The notes under the pieces were generated by a model. The model saw only the letters and a list, made by a program, of their open reading frames with translations. It did not search any database and had not been told where the DNA came from. A stretch of DNA of 64,000 nt from an uncultured Nostoc sp. (GTDB taxonomy: Bacteria > Cyanobacteriota > Cyanobacteriia > Cyanobacteriales > Nostocaceae). The position numbers and the translations under genes were made by a program. This document shows, in pieces, positions 1 to 8,859 of the stretch. The stretch's first letter is position 1. Each line of letters starts with the position of its first letter. The stretch lies in the NCBI RefSeq assembly GCF_937863485.1, contig NZ_CALMFY010000075.1, positions 16,357-80,356 of the forward strand, written 5' to 3'.

Positions 1-610
1 TAGCAACAATTTTAATCCCTAGTTCCCGGGCAATTTTGACTATTTCAACATTAACAATTCGGTCTTCCTGGGAGCCGTGGTCTTGAATTTCTAAATAATA
101 ATCATCACCCAATACATCTTTATACCACTGAGCAATTTTTCGGGCTGCATCTGGTCTATTACTAAGAATCGCTTGGGGAACTTCTCCACCTAAACAAGCG
201 CTGGTGACAATCAAGCCTTCATGATATTCTTTTAATAAATCTTTATTAATACAAGGACGAGAAAAAATTCCTTTGCCTTGAACACCTTTAAGGTGAGAAA
301 TTGTGGTTAATTTAACTAAATTTTTGTAACCTTTGGTATTTTTAGCTAAAACGACTTGATGATATTTCGGACGGCGTTCTTGTTTTTCAATATCGCCATT
401 AATTATATACATTTCATTGCCGATAATCGGCTTAATATTTTGACTACGGCAGATTTTGATCAGTTCAATGGCCCCATACATGACGCCATGATCAGTAAGG
501 GCGATCGCTTTCATCCCCAGTGCGATCGCTTGATCCACCAACTCTGGTAGCTGACTTGCCCCATCGAGCAGACTGTAGTCACTGTGAATATGTAAAGGGA
601 CAAAGGACAT
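1..610 (-). CDS. dnaE: DNA polymerase III alpha subunit, N-terminal part (partial, runs off window)
   Basis: This is the 5' end of the replicative polymerase gene; 203 codons are visible and the reading frame continues past position 1. The protein begins [18 protein letters not shown] and carries the N-terminal PHP domain: H7, H9 and D11 form the first metal-binding motif and the TDHG motif (D40, H41) the second. Later visible blocks ([14 protein letters not shown] and [12 protein letters not shown]) are also typical of bacterial DnaE. The start is the ATG at 610, just after a stop-rich spacer. In Nostoc and many other cyanobacteria DnaE is made as two halves joined by a split intein. Whether that holds here cannot be seen, because the intein junction would lie beyond the window. 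Confidence 0.95.
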   Translation of the reverse strand, partial: MSFVPLHIHSDYSLLDGASQLPELVDQAIALGMKAIALTDHGVMYGAIELIKICRSQNIKPIIGNEMYIINGDIEKQERRPKYHQVVLAKNTKGYKNLVKLTTISHLKGVQGKGIFSRPCINKDLLKEYHEGLIVTSACLGGEVPQAILSNRPDAARKIAQWYKDVLGDDYYLEIQDHGSQEDRIVNVEIVKIARELGIKIVA

Positions 611-803
611 AAGCATCTCCAACCACAAGCCAAGATATCTCTAGGGGCCTACCTTGTGGTATACCCTTTCGAGCTAGATTTTGCAAAGCAACGGAATCTT
701 AGATTAACAGTTTTTAACCAAAATTCAAGCTGTTCTTTTTCCGAAATTGTCACTATCATAAGTCTTGTTTTAATAGTTACAGCAGTTAATCAGCATCTAA
801 CTA

Positions 804-2096
804 ATGAGTCAAACAGAGAGTACTACTTCGCCTGAAACCAAAGCTAGCCCTTGGTGGCAGCGTATCCCTCTCACATTGCAAATTCTCATCGCCCTAGTAG
901 TGGCAGTCAGCGTCGGAATTGCCCTTGGTGCGGGTAATCCCAATCCCAGCAATGCCACTTTAATTAATAATTTAGCAATTCCGGCGGAATTGGTGTTAAA
1001 GGCTCTCCGCGCCCTAGCTACGCCTCTGATTCTGGTAGCGGTGCTGCATACCTTAATGACTACGAATATCCCCGGTACAGCCGGACGGCGTCTGGCAGTC
1101 CTACTTTTAACTAACACTACCGTAGCTATTTTAGTGGGACTTTTGGTAGCGAATGTGCTGCGTCCAGGAACTTGGGGCAATGTAACCACCTCAACAAGTA
1201 CAGAAATAACTCCTCAGAGTCTTGACCCTTGGGGAATACTCAAAGATGCTGTACCGGAAGCTGTTCTCAAGCCGTTAGTTGATAATAACGTTATCCAACT
1301 GATTGTGATTGCCCTGAGTTTTGGCATCGTCCTGCGAGGATTAAAATCTGAACAAATCACTCAAGGCAAGAACGGATACCAGCCAATTGAGGATGTCATC
1401 GGAATTTTATTTGAAGCGGTAGTCCGTATCCTCAACTGGGTAATTGCCTTAGTGCCGTTCGCAGTCTTTGGGATTGTAGCTAAAACTATTGCTATGCAGG
1501 GCTTTGCACCGTTTAAATCTTTGGGTGCATTCATCGTGGCGGTGCTGTTAGCATTGGTATTGCAGGCGTGCTATTACCTCACCAGAGTAAAATTTGGTTC
1601 TTGGGTACATCCGTTAAAATTCTTAACTGGCGGTTCTGATGCCTTTTTGACAGCTTTCTCAACTTCTTCCTCTGCGGCGGCAATGCCCGTAACCTTTGAG
1701 GTTTTGCAAACAAAAGTCGGTTTAAGGGAATCTTCTGCTGCCTTGGGGGCATTAGTCGGGGCAAATTTCAATAATGATGGCACTGCCCTCTATGAAGCAA
1801 TGTCTGCGTTATATATTTCCCAACTAATTGGACAACATCTGAGTCTGGGACAGCAGTTAATTGTCATCCTTACCTCGATTTTTGCATCCGTAGGTGCGGC
1901 AAATATTCCCAATGCTGGACTGGTAACGATGACACTAGTGTTCACTTCTGTAGGCTTACCTACCCAGTACATCGCTTTGCTAGTTACTGTAGACTGGTTT
2001 CTGGATCGCTGCCGCACCGCGATTAATGTCATGGGAGATATGACTGTCAGTGCTTTACTTGACGGCAAAAAGCCTCGTTCTGTAGACGAGGCTTAG
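804..2096 (+). CDS. Dicarboxylate/amino acid:cation symporter (SLC1/DAACS family)
   Basis: This is an inner-membrane secondary transporter that would couple Na+ or H+ entry to uptake of a dicarboxylate or acidic amino acid. Its 430 residues match the usual family length, with about eight hydrophobic segments. The re-entrant loop signatures are present: a serine-rich STSSSAAAMP near residue 286, NNDGTALYEA near 323 (the family motif is NMDGT), NIPNAGLVTM near 367 (often GxPGAG), and DWFLDRCRTAINVMGD near 396. The last motif holds the Asp/Arg pair that contacts substrate carboxylates. The departures in the NMDGT Met and the second hairpin make the substrate uncertain. The gene stands alone, divergent from dnaE across a 193-bp gap. 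Confidence 0.9.
   Translation: MSQTESTTSPETKASPWWQRIPLTLQILIALVVAVSVGIALGAGNPNPSNATLINNLAIPAELVLKALRALATPLILVAVLHTLMTTNIPGTAGRRLAVLLLTNTTVAILVGLLVANVLRPGTWGNVTTSTSTEITPQSLDPWGILKDAVPEAVLKPLVDNNVIQLIVIALSFGIVLRGLKSEQITQGKNGYQPIEDVIGILFEAVVRILNWVIALVPFAVFGIVAKTIAMQGFAPFKSLGAFIVAVLLALVLQACYYLTRVKFGSWVHPLKFLTGGSDAFLTAFSTSSSAAAMPVTFEVLQTKVGLRESSAALGALVGANFNNDGTALYEAMSALYISQLIGQHLSLGQQLIVILTSIFASVGAANIPNAGLVTMTLVFTSVGLPTQYIALLVTVDWFLDRCRTAINVMGDMTVSALLDGKKPRSVDEA
2070..2094 (+). terminator. Hairpin overlapping the symporter stop codon
   Basis: A perfect 9-bp stem (AAGCCTCGT / ACGAGGCTT) with a 7-nt loop occupies the last eight codons of the symporter and the first base of its stop codon. It is followed by AGTTTACGGCTTTT, a weak T-tract. 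A terminator is the simplest reading, but the weak U-run lowers certainty. Confidence 0.5.
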
Positions 2097-2115
2097 TTTA
2101 CGGCTTTTCAGGTAG

Positions 2116-2295
2116 CTAATGCTGTTGAGGCCCTTTGGCATCACATTCTTTAGTCCAGCAGCGTTCTAGAAGTCGAAGACGCCAGATGAATGCAAAGCGA
2201 TGGGGATTCAATACTAATCTAGGATTGTGACTAAATAAAGGCTGGTTCAGATACTGCCAAAGGGGAAATTTAATTTTGGTGTGTTTTGGAGTCAT
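2116..2295 (-). CDS. Small hypothetical protein, 59 residues
   Basis: An uninterrupted ATG-to-TAG frame of 59 codons, starting MTPKHTKIKFPLWQYLNQ and ending in a basic, tryptophan-containing tail (FIWRLRLLERCWTKECDAKG). It lies convergent to the symporter and 20 bp from its stop. The composition (many W, R, L and few rare codons) looks like coding sequence, not random AT-rich DNA. No domain is recognised and no strong ribosome binding site is obvious. The call rests on frame integrity and composition only. Confidence 0.45.
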   Translation of the reverse strand: MTPKHTKIKFPLWQYLNQPLFSHNPRLVLNPHRFAFIWRLRLLERCWTKECDAKGPQQH

Positions 2296-2583
2296 AAGAA
2301 CAACAAAATATTATAAAAGTTTAGTGGCACTAGTAGTTCGCCAATGGAACTTGGCTCTTTAAAGGGTAAGAGGAAAAGGGAAACGGTTTTTAGCCCCTTT
2401 TCCTTTAACCTTTCCCCTTTCCCCAGCCCAAACCCAGCAATTTTGGTTTGGCAAACTACTAGTTGGCATTTTGTCTAGCAACTCCCTGATACTGTTTTTC
2501 TAGTTAAAGGCTACACTGCGTTTCTACAATTGTCTTGGTGGCAATTGCGGAATTTCAGCGAGTGAATTTATGTTGTTTCCGCT

Positions 2584-2787
2584 TTAATACTGAAATTGCA
2601 CGCACCATTTTTCTGATTCCACATCCCATGAAAAGTCATACCATTTCACGAAATTCATGCTACAGATAAGGTTGCTAGGGGCGTAGACTCGAAGCCGCCA
2701 CCGTTGATGTCCCCTGCATTGCTGACGGAGCTGCCTAAGAAGTCTGTACGTTTGATCAGCTGCACTTAGCGATCGCACTTGAGACAC
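2584..2787 (-). CDS. Possible small hypothetical protein, 67 residues
   Basis: This GTG-started frame has an arginine- and tryptophan-rich composition (QLRQQCRGHQRWRLRVYAP, then FVKWYDFSWD) that reads more like protein than chance translation. An AGGA sits immediately upstream of the GTG, closer than a usual ribosome binding site. No family is recognised. It could equally be a non-coding shadow. Conservation of the frame in other Nostoc genomes would decide. Confidence 0.35.
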   Translation of the reverse strand: MSQVRSLSAADQTYRLLRQLRQQCRGHQRWRLRVYAPSNLICSMNFVKWYDFSWDVESEKWCVQFQY

Positions 2788-3038
2788 TTCCTAGCCAGTG
2801 GTTCTTCATTTCAGAAATCTACCAGAGTATTGTCCGAATCCCTTTTAAAACAATAGATGATTTTGTAATCTCAAAGTTTATTGTGTATAACCTGAAACTT
2901 AAAAACCTCGAACATCTGTCTAAAGATAGATAAGCTCGTAGATAACTAAAATTTACTTGGGCGGACTCTACATATCGACAAAAAAACTGGGATAAGCATC
3001 TTGCCCATCCCATAAAAAAGAGAATTTTTGTCATAAAA

Positions 3039-3065
3039 CGCCTTGGCTATATTCAAGCTAAGGCG
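3039..3065 (-). terminator. Intrinsic terminator of the flv pair
   Basis: A 10-bp stem with one mismatch (CGCCTTGGCT / AGCTAAGGCG) and a 7-nt loop lies about 30 bp past the flv1 stop. On the minus strand it is followed by TTTTATG. Confidence 0.6.
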
Positions 3066-3092
3066 GTTTCGTTGAGTTAAATTTCTCACTAT

Positions 3093-4805
3093 CTAATAAT
3101 GAGTGCCTGTTTTGCGATGATTGATGGCAGTAACAGCATCGGGCTTGAGTAATTTACCTTCATCCACAGTTGCATACACAACCCAATGATCGCCACATTC
3201 CAGACGTTGATTGACTGAGCATTCCAAATATGCTGATGCATCAGTGAGGATGGTACAACCGTTATCTGCAACTGCTGTACTAAAGTTGGAAAATCTATCT
3301 TCCCCAGGCGCGAAAGATTTACGGAAATGTTTCATGTAGTCTTGATGATTGCCTTCAGGTAGAATATTTAAGGCAAACTTACCACCTGGATACATCAAAG
3401 ATTCGATCGCTCGGTCTTTGGCGATCGCAACAGTTAGTCCAGGTGGGTTGAAGGTGGCTTGAGAAACCCAAGCGCCTAACATTGCGGTAGACACTTCTCC
3501 AAGTTTCGCTGTAACCACGCAAACGGAACCAACGATCCGACCGACAGCCTGTTCCACTGGAGTAGCGGTTTGTTGTGGTACGCGTACCTTTTTAGCCTTT
3601 TTCAGTGCTTGGGCAAAGTCTGTGCCTAGTTCTTCACAGAACTTGAGAGTGACATCATCAGGTTTAAACTTAACCTTCAGGGTGTCAAAGCCAAAGCGAT
3701 ATCCAGCATCCCGGAGTTTACCTTCAATTAAGTCAAATGCTTCGCCACTCCAGCCATAGGAACCAAAGACCCCAGCGAGTTTGCTATTGTCACCGCTCGA
3801 TAGCACAATCCCTAAAGCAGTATGAATAGGAGTTGGCGCATGACCACCAATGGTAGGAGAACCGATAATAAAACCGTCTGACTGTGCTAGGTTGATGCGA
3901 ACTTCATCGGGGGTGGCAAATTCGCAGTTAATCGATTTGACTGCGACTCCACCTTTAGTCAGTCCCAGAGCGATCGCTTGTGCTAAAGTCGCCGTATTCC
4001 CGTAAGCTGAAGCATAAAGTAGGGCAACGGAAATCTCGCGATCGTTGTGAGCACGACTCCATTCTCCATAAGCTTTGGTAAGTTCGATTAAGCTGGTGCG
4101 TACCAAAGGCCCGTGACCCACAGCATACATTCTCACCTGCAAATCTGATATTTTTTCCAAAGCTGCTTGCACATGAGGTGCTTGGGGAGCCATCAGGCAG
4201 TTAAAGTAATAACGCTGGTCTTCTTTGAGCGCTTCCCAGTTATCATCAAATAGTTCATCACCACAAAGATGAGTTGCAAATAACTTATCTGTGTAGAGAA
4301 TTTGGGTTTGCTGGTCGTAGGTACAAAGTCCTTCTGGCCAACGTGGACTAGGAATGGGGAAGAATTTTAAAACATGACCCTTGCCTAAATCCAGAGTTTC
4401 TTTCCCTCGCATCACCAAGACTTTCAAATCGTGGTCTAGGAAAGCAGCACGCAAATTGTTCGCACCAGGAAGAGAACAGACAAAAGTTACCTGTGGTGCC
4501 AGTTGTAAAATTGCTTTCAGGGTTGCAACTCGGTTGGGATTAAAATGACCCAGGATTATATAATCCAAACTTTGCAAATCTAAAGTCTGCTGCAATGCCT
4601 CTAAATAAATTTCGGTAAAGCTTTCTGGGGGTGGATCAATAAGTGCGGTTTTATCAGCTTCAATTAAATAGCAATTGGAAGTAGTACCTCTTTCAAGTGC
4701 GTATTCAATTTCAAACCGCAGACGTGACCAACTACGTGCTCTGATCGCCTTAGTATTTGTAGCAATTGGTAGAACTTGTACGTCGCGTGGCTTGGAATTG
4801 GTCAT
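3093..4805 (-). CDS. flv1: Flavodiiron protein, Flv1 type (non-canonical metal site)
   Basis: This is a cytoplasmic flavodiiron protein of about 570 residues with the three-domain cyanobacterial layout: beta-lactamase-like domain (about 1-260), flavodoxin-like FMN domain (about 265-400) and C-terminal flavin reductase domain (about 420-570). The diiron ligands that read H-E-DH in Flv3 here read H87-N89-N91-R92, and the third histidine is an arginine (SPRWPEG). The Asp (TDKLF) and last His (VGHGP) remain. This pattern is typical of Flv1/Flv2 subunits, which work as heterodimers with Flv3/Flv4 in reducing O2 to water with photosynthetic electrons. The chosen ATG at 4805 (MTNSKPRD) drops a 31-codon upstream extension that is only translated heptad repeat. 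It lies 109 bp downstream of flv3. The adjacent pairing suggests the heterocyst-type Flv1B/Flv3B set, by inference. Confidence 0.93.
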   Translation of the reverse strand: MTNSKPRDVQVLPIATNTKAIRARSWSRLRFEIEYALERGTTSNCYLIEADKTALIDPPPESFTEIYLEALQQTLDLQSLDYIILGHFNPNRVATLKAILQLAPQVTFVCSLPGANNLRAAFLDHDLKVLVMRGKETLDLGKGHVLKFFPIPSPRWPEGLCTYDQQTQILYTDKLFATHLCGDELFDDNWEALKEDQRYYFNCLMAPQAPHVQAALEKISDLQVRMYAVGHGPLVRTSLIELTKAYGEWSRAHNDREISVALLYASAYGNTATLAQAIALGLTKGGVAVKSINCEFATPDEVRINLAQSDGFIIGSPTIGGHAPTPIHTALGIVLSSGDNSKLAGVFGSYGWSGEAFDLIEGKLRDAGYRFGFDTLKVKFKPDDVTLKFCEELGTDFAQALKKAKKVRVPQQTATPVEQAVGRIVGSVCVVTAKLGEVSTAMLGAWVSQATFNPPGLTVAIAKDRAIESLMYPGGKFALNILPEGNHQDYMKHFRKSFAPGEDRFSNFSTAVADNGCTILTDASAYLECSVNQRLECGDHWVVYATVDEGKLLKPDAVTAINHRKTGTHY

Positions 4806-4828
4806 AGCTGTTGGGTAAAGTTGGGGAA

Positions 4829-4872
4829 CAAGAGGGCATTGGGCATTGGGAATTGGGCATTGGGCATTGGGA
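4829..4872. repeat. Heptanucleotide tandem repeat (GGGCATT family) between flv3 and flv1
   Basis: Several copies of the 7-mer GGGCATT and the variant GGGAATT run head to tail, with partly complementary CCCATGC/GCCCAAT units just after (4890-4912). Short tandem heptads of this kind are characteristic of Nostoc/Anabaena intergenic DNA. Confidence 0.8.
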
Positions 4873-4914
4873 ATAAGGAGAAATAACCCATACCCCATGC
4901 CCTATGCCCAATCC

Positions 4915-6633
4915 TTAGTAGTAATTACCTACTTTGCGATGGCGAACCGCTGTCAATCCATCGTTTTTGGAAACACGACCTTCTTCGACGGTGCAGTATA
5001 AAATCCAGTGGTCGCTGCATTCCATGCTGGTCTGTATTTCACATTCCATGTACGCCAGAGCATCAGTTAGAATCGGGGAGCCGTTTTTCGCGGTTTGAGT
5101 TTTCACCCCAGCAAAGCGGTCAGCACCGGGATGCAAGCGCTTGAGAAAGTGCTTTTTCAATTCTTGATAATTGCCTTCTTCCAAAACGTTGAGGACGAAG
5201 CGATCGCCTACTTGCATTAAGGAATCAATGGCGCGGTCTTTAGCAACGGCAATTGTGAATCCTAAGGGTTGCAAACTCGCTTGTGTTACCCAGGATGCCA
5301 GCATTGCACTTGACACATTTTCTTTTTTCGTGGTGACTATATATAGTCCACTACTAATTCGACCCAGCGCCTTTTCCATGTCGACGTCGAGGGACTTGAT
5401 GTGCTTGATGTTGCGATCGCGCACTAACAATTGTCCCAAGTCTTTACCCGCTTCTTCACACAACTGGAATGTTGATGCGGTAGGAGCCTCTCTAATCCGA
5501 ATAGCTGGGAAAGCTTCTTTGATGCCAGAGTCGAGAAATTTTCTGCGGAGTGTATCAATGGGTTCATCATCCCCACCGTAACATTCAAACAGCCCAACCA
5601 TTTGCTTGTTCTTGGCGACAGCTAGCAATGAACTGATACTAGATTGGGCGGCGGCGCTTGTAGTCGGGGGCATACCAATAATGATGCTAGCTGCTCTCCC
5701 GGCTAGTTCCTGGATTTCTTGGCTCTGGGCAGTACTTAGATCCAGTACTTCTATCCCAACCCCAGTTTTCAGTATACCCTCAGAAATTGCATGACCAAGG
5801 CGCTCACTATACCCATAATCTGAGACAAAAAACATGCCAACTGTTGTTTCTGCTTTAGCTTGTTTTTGGCTCCAATTTTCGTAGCACCCAGTTAAAACAT
5901 CTAGGTGGTGGTGTAATAATGGCCCGTGACCATTGGCGATAATATTAATCTTCCCTAGTTCACCCATCCGCTTCATGGCATTCACCAAAGAACGAGCGTT
6001 AGGGCCCATCAAGCAGTCGTAGTAAAATCTAAAATCAGCTTCGATCGCTTCTAAATCTTCGTCGAAGGTGCGATCGTCACAAAAGTGCATCCCAAAAGCA
6101 TCACAGGTGTAAAGGGTTTGGGTTTTGCGGTCAAAGCTAAAGATTGTATCTGGCCAGTGCAGGTTAGGCGCACTCACGAATTCGATTTCGTGTCCTTTGC
6201 CGATATCTATGCGATCGCCAGTTTTCACAACCCGCTTACTAAAAGGATCGTGGACTAAGCCTTCCAAAAACTGAAGCGCAACTTTTGAGGCTAAAACGGT
6301 AGCTCTAGGAGCTAATTGGAGGACATCTTCTACTAAGCCGCTATGGTCTGGCTCAGTGTGACTGACAATTATATAATCAATTGTTTTGGGGTTGACAAGA
6401 CCTTTTAGAGTCTCTAAATACAGATCACGAAACTTCTGGTGAGAAGTATCAATCAAAACTGTTTGTTCACCCCTAATTAGATATGAATTATAGGTTGTAC
6501 CGTTTTGCAATCCGAATTCGATATCGAAGCGATCGCGATCCCAATCAAGAGAGCGAATCGCCGTTGTATTAGGGGCAATTTCTACAGTTTGTATAGTTAG
6601 GCGATGTTGAACGTTTTGTGCGATCGCTACCAT
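4915..6633 (-). CDS. flv3: Flavodiiron protein, Flv3 type (canonical diiron site)
   Basis: A 572-residue cytoplasmic O2-reducing flavodiiron protein. The full set of metal ligands is present: H92, E94, D96 and H97 (SHTEPDHSG), H159 (NLHWPD), D178 (TCDAF) and H236 (NGHGP). A flavodoxin domain follows (about 265-400), then the flavin reductase module (about 425-572; ISSGLYIVTT and SAMLASWVTQAS) that lets the cyanobacterial enzyme take electrons directly from reduced carriers. It is upstream of flv1 on the same strand and very probably co-transcribed. The start ATG at 6633 begins MVAIAQNVQH. In Nostoc-type genomes an adjacent flv3-flv1 pair is the heterocyst-specific B set that protects nitrogenase from O2; that assignment is inferred from gene order. 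Confidence 0.93.
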   Translation of the reverse strand: MVAIAQNVQHRLTIQTVEIAPNTTAIRSLDWDRDRFDIEFGLQNGTTYNSYLIRGEQTVLIDTSHQKFRDLYLETLKGLVNPKTIDYIIVSHTEPDHSGLVEDVLQLAPRATVLASKVALQFLEGLVHDPFSKRVVKTGDRIDIGKGHEIEFVSAPNLHWPDTIFSFDRKTQTLYTCDAFGMHFCDDRTFDEDLEAIEADFRFYYDCLMGPNARSLVNAMKRMGELGKINIIANGHGPLLHHHLDVLTGCYENWSQKQAKAETTVGMFFVSDYGYSERLGHAISEGILKTGVGIEVLDLSTAQSQEIQELAGRAASIIIGMPPTTSAAAQSSISSLLAVAKNKQMVGLFECYGGDDEPIDTLRRKFLDSGIKEAFPAIRIREAPTASTFQLCEEAGKDLGQLLVRDRNIKHIKSLDVDMEKALGRISSGLYIVTTKKENVSSAMLASWVTQASLQPLGFTIAVAKDRAIDSLMQVGDRFVLNVLEEGNYQELKKHFLKRLHPGADRFAGVKTQTAKNGSPILTDALAYMECEIQTSMECSDHWILYCTVEEGRVSKNDGLTAVRHRKVGNYY

Positions 6634-7816
6634 TATTCGTCTCCGAGCGCAAATTAACAGGTTTTTCTTCTGCCCCCATTGTCTCTATTATTTTTTGTTT
6701 AAGTTGTAATAAATATCAGCTTTTTTAAATTTTAACTTGTATCAATTATTGCTGTTTTTTTGCTAAAAATGTGACTCCAAAAATATACTAAATATTAATT
6801 TATTCCGGCTAATTCACTGAGTATTTAATTTTGCAACTTTCTCTGAATTTATCCTAATTAAAAAATATCATATTTATCATATTCTTTAATAAAAAAAACT
6901 TAAAAAATCAAAATCTAAAAAAATATTATCCATCCAGGATTGTTATGCTAACCTTTATTTTGAGAATGACGGATGAGTGCTAAGGATATACCAGGATTTA
7001 CAAACAGACTGTGTAATTGTGGTGGAAAATATTGGGCGATCGCAAAATTGATGTCTTAAGAGAATAAATTTAAATGTCAAATAGAAAAAGTTAGTTTTTT
7101 GAAGTCCTCTCTTATAACTAAGTAGGAAAAGTAGGAAAGGTAGGAAAGGTAGGAAAAATTTTTTACACCTTTTCAATACGCATCAAATAAGCTGTTGACA
7201 CTGTTTTTCCCAATCGGTATTGAATATATTCTTGTCCCAACCAAGAATCTTGTTACGTAAAATATAAATTTTCTGTAAAGTCGATAAAATAGATGTCTTT
7301 TTGGAGATAATAAAAGCAAAGTTTCTGAGACGAGCGGAATAAAAAGAACTGAGCCTGTATATCTTTTTCTGCTCATTCAAGTATAAACTAGCGTAAAAAT
7401 CATTTTTAAAGTTTCGATAAATGACCGTAACAATACGAATAATTTAATAATTTTAATGATACAGTTTTTTATTATCGACCTTAGGCACTAGTCAAGACAA
7501 CGCCAACAAATTATTTTCATCATAGCCATAAGCTACAGCATCTGGCTATTTAATCTATATGCCCATACAAGCTAAGGGCGTCGTTTTTTATCTGCCTAAC
7601 TTTTTACGAAAATTCATTACCGATGATAAATTACAAACTTTAATAATGTTCTCAAGCTAATACTTCGCCCCTAACAGCCATAAGGCTAAACTTCGGTATA
7701 TTTAATACTTGTTGTTAAGTCTATAACTGTATTATTAAACACATGCCGGAGTAGATATAGAGGTGTGAATAGACATATACAATGCCAAAAATTGACTATG
7801 TGAAAGGTTATCGTTT
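6634..7816. other. AT-rich 1.2-kb intergenic region
   Basis: About 170 bp of flv3 leader, then very AT-rich DNA with short tandem GTAGGAAA(A/G) units at 7121-7157. Frames on the minus strand at 6955-7380 are F-, L- and Y-rich, overlap each other and have no family features, so they are not called. No RNA gene was recognised. Confidence 0.5.
6804..6809 (-). promoter_or_regulatory. DIF1-like -35 motif upstream of flv3 (candidate)
   Basis: On the minus strand GCCGGA occurs about 170 bp upstream of flv3, followed after 16 nt by TATATT as a possible -10. The developmental DIF1 motif of heterocyst promoters is TCCGGA at -35, so this is a 5/6 match. It is a short motif and could be chance. Confidence 0.25.
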
Positions 7817-8272
7817 ATGGGATGCCGATTAAAAGTCTTTCTAACTGACGAAGAAAAGCTGACTTTAGAAGAATTGAGAAAAGCCAAAGATGTTCCTCAA
7901 CGTACCAAGGATCGTGCTCAAGTTTTACTGCTGAATACTCGCGGCTTAAAAAATGAGCAAATCGCTAAAGGCTTAAACTGGGCGATTTCAACAGTACGTC
8001 AAACCCTTCATCGCTGGGAAAAGATGGGTTTAGCAGGTCTATGGGATGCCCCTGGTCGAGGAGGAAAACCCCGATATTCCGAATCAGACTTGGTTTATCT
8101 AGAAAATTGTTTAGCTCAAGAGCCACAAACTTATAACTCTAAACAACTGGCAAAAAAACTGGCATCTGAGCGTCAAGTAAGCTTGAGTGCAGACCGATTA
8201 CGACGGGTACTTAAAAAAAGGGGAAGGAGGTTTGGAAGCGCACGCAAACAACCTCAGGAACAGAATAATTAG
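7817..8272 (+). pseudogene. IS630-family transposase, N-terminal HTH half only
   Basis: The 151-codon frame encodes the paired helix-turn-helix DNA-binding region of an IS630/Tc1-like transposase: LTLEELRKAKDVPQRTKDRAQVLL is matched to the family start, then LKNEQIAKGLNWAISTVRQ and RRVLKKRGRRF. A complete IS630 transposase continues for about 170-200 residues with a DDE catalytic domain. Here the frame stops after ARKQPQEQNN, and no DDE coding is found in any frame downstream. It is therefore a truncated remnant, unable to transpose by itself. The repeat element beginning at 8333 follows directly. Confidence 0.75.
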
Positions 8273-8332
8273 CAGGGCTATTTCATTCTCATCTAGCCCG
8301 CCTCAGAATGAATTCACCAGTCTAATAGCGAA

Positions 8333-8703
8333 AGTAGTCTTTAGACCAATACGCTTAGGTTAAGGATATTTGTAGATTGGGTTGAACGTAAATGCTGGAG
8401 GCGGCTTAAGGCAGGGTAGTGAAACCCAACAAACTATAGAAAAATGTCTGGTTACCCTGCCTTAAGCCCCTTTGGGTCTACGTTCCTCAAACGCCACTTG
8501 CTTGGTTGTCGGAAAATCGCAGACGCTCGATGACTCGCTACCGCTTCGCTATGCGCTAAAGCGTCTCCCCTTCTCCCAAAGGGAGAGGCTAGCGCCTGCC
8601 GTAGGATGCCCAAAGGGCTGTAGGGAGAAGGGCGCAGCGGCTCCCCAACCTACGCAGGTTAGATTTTTGGCTTTAACCCAAGCGTATTGGTCTAAAGACG
8701 ACT
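8333..8703. mobile_element. MITE-like element with 31-bp terminal inverted repeats
   Basis: Positions 8333-8363 and 8673-8703 are inverted repeats matching at 29 of 31 bases (core GTCTTTAGACCAATACGCTT). A second perfect inverted repeat is nested inside: GGCTTAAGGCAGGGTA at 8403-8418 against its complement at 8453-8468. The interior (8520-8650) is built from short palindromes. No intact gene lies inside. Related pieces recur elsewhere in the window: an 18-bp match to 8414-8431 at 58770, and an ACGCCACTTGCTT...GGCTCCCCAA block at 63155. Confidence 0.7.
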
Positions 8704-8812
8704 GAGAAGAGGTTATAGTCCGTTAAAACGGACTTTAGTTCTGGGCGGTTGATGTCTAGAACAAAATAGTCCTGGAATAATTAGCTGAATAAAAATAACT
8801 GATAAAACAAAA

Positions 8813-8841
8813 TCCACCTAAACATTAAAGTGTTTGGTGGA
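8813..8841 (-). terminator. Intrinsic terminator of ssrA
   Basis: An inverted repeat TCCACC(T)AAACA / TGTTTGGTGGA lies just past the tmRNA 3' end and is followed on the minus strand by TTTTGTTTTATC. Confidence 0.8.
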
Positions 8842-8859
8842 CTTGTTATTTATTCTTAG

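Larger units (their letters stand above)
2297..3092. other. Intergenic stretch with tandem motifs and one doubtful small frame
   Basis: Polypurine/polypyrimidine tracts around 2355-2430 (repeats of AAGGG and CCTTT type) form an imperfect inverted repeat flanked by copies of ACTAGTAGTT. A GTG-started frame at 2584-2787 is listed separately. At 3039-3065 lies the terminator of the flavodiiron pair. Nothing else is recognisable. Confidence 0.5.

Noticed and set aside
2819..3034. Minus-strand frame of 71 codons
   Set aside because: Composition looks like random translation, it runs up to the flv terminator and there is no initiation signal.
6955..7380. Three overlapping minus-strand frames of 65-73 codons
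   Set aside because: They overlap each other in different frames, are rich in F, L, Y and K as expected from AT-rich DNA, and show no ribosome binding site or domain.
8472..8705. Plus-strand frame of 77 codons
   Set aside because: It lies wholly inside the inverted-repeat element and translates palindromic repeat DNA.
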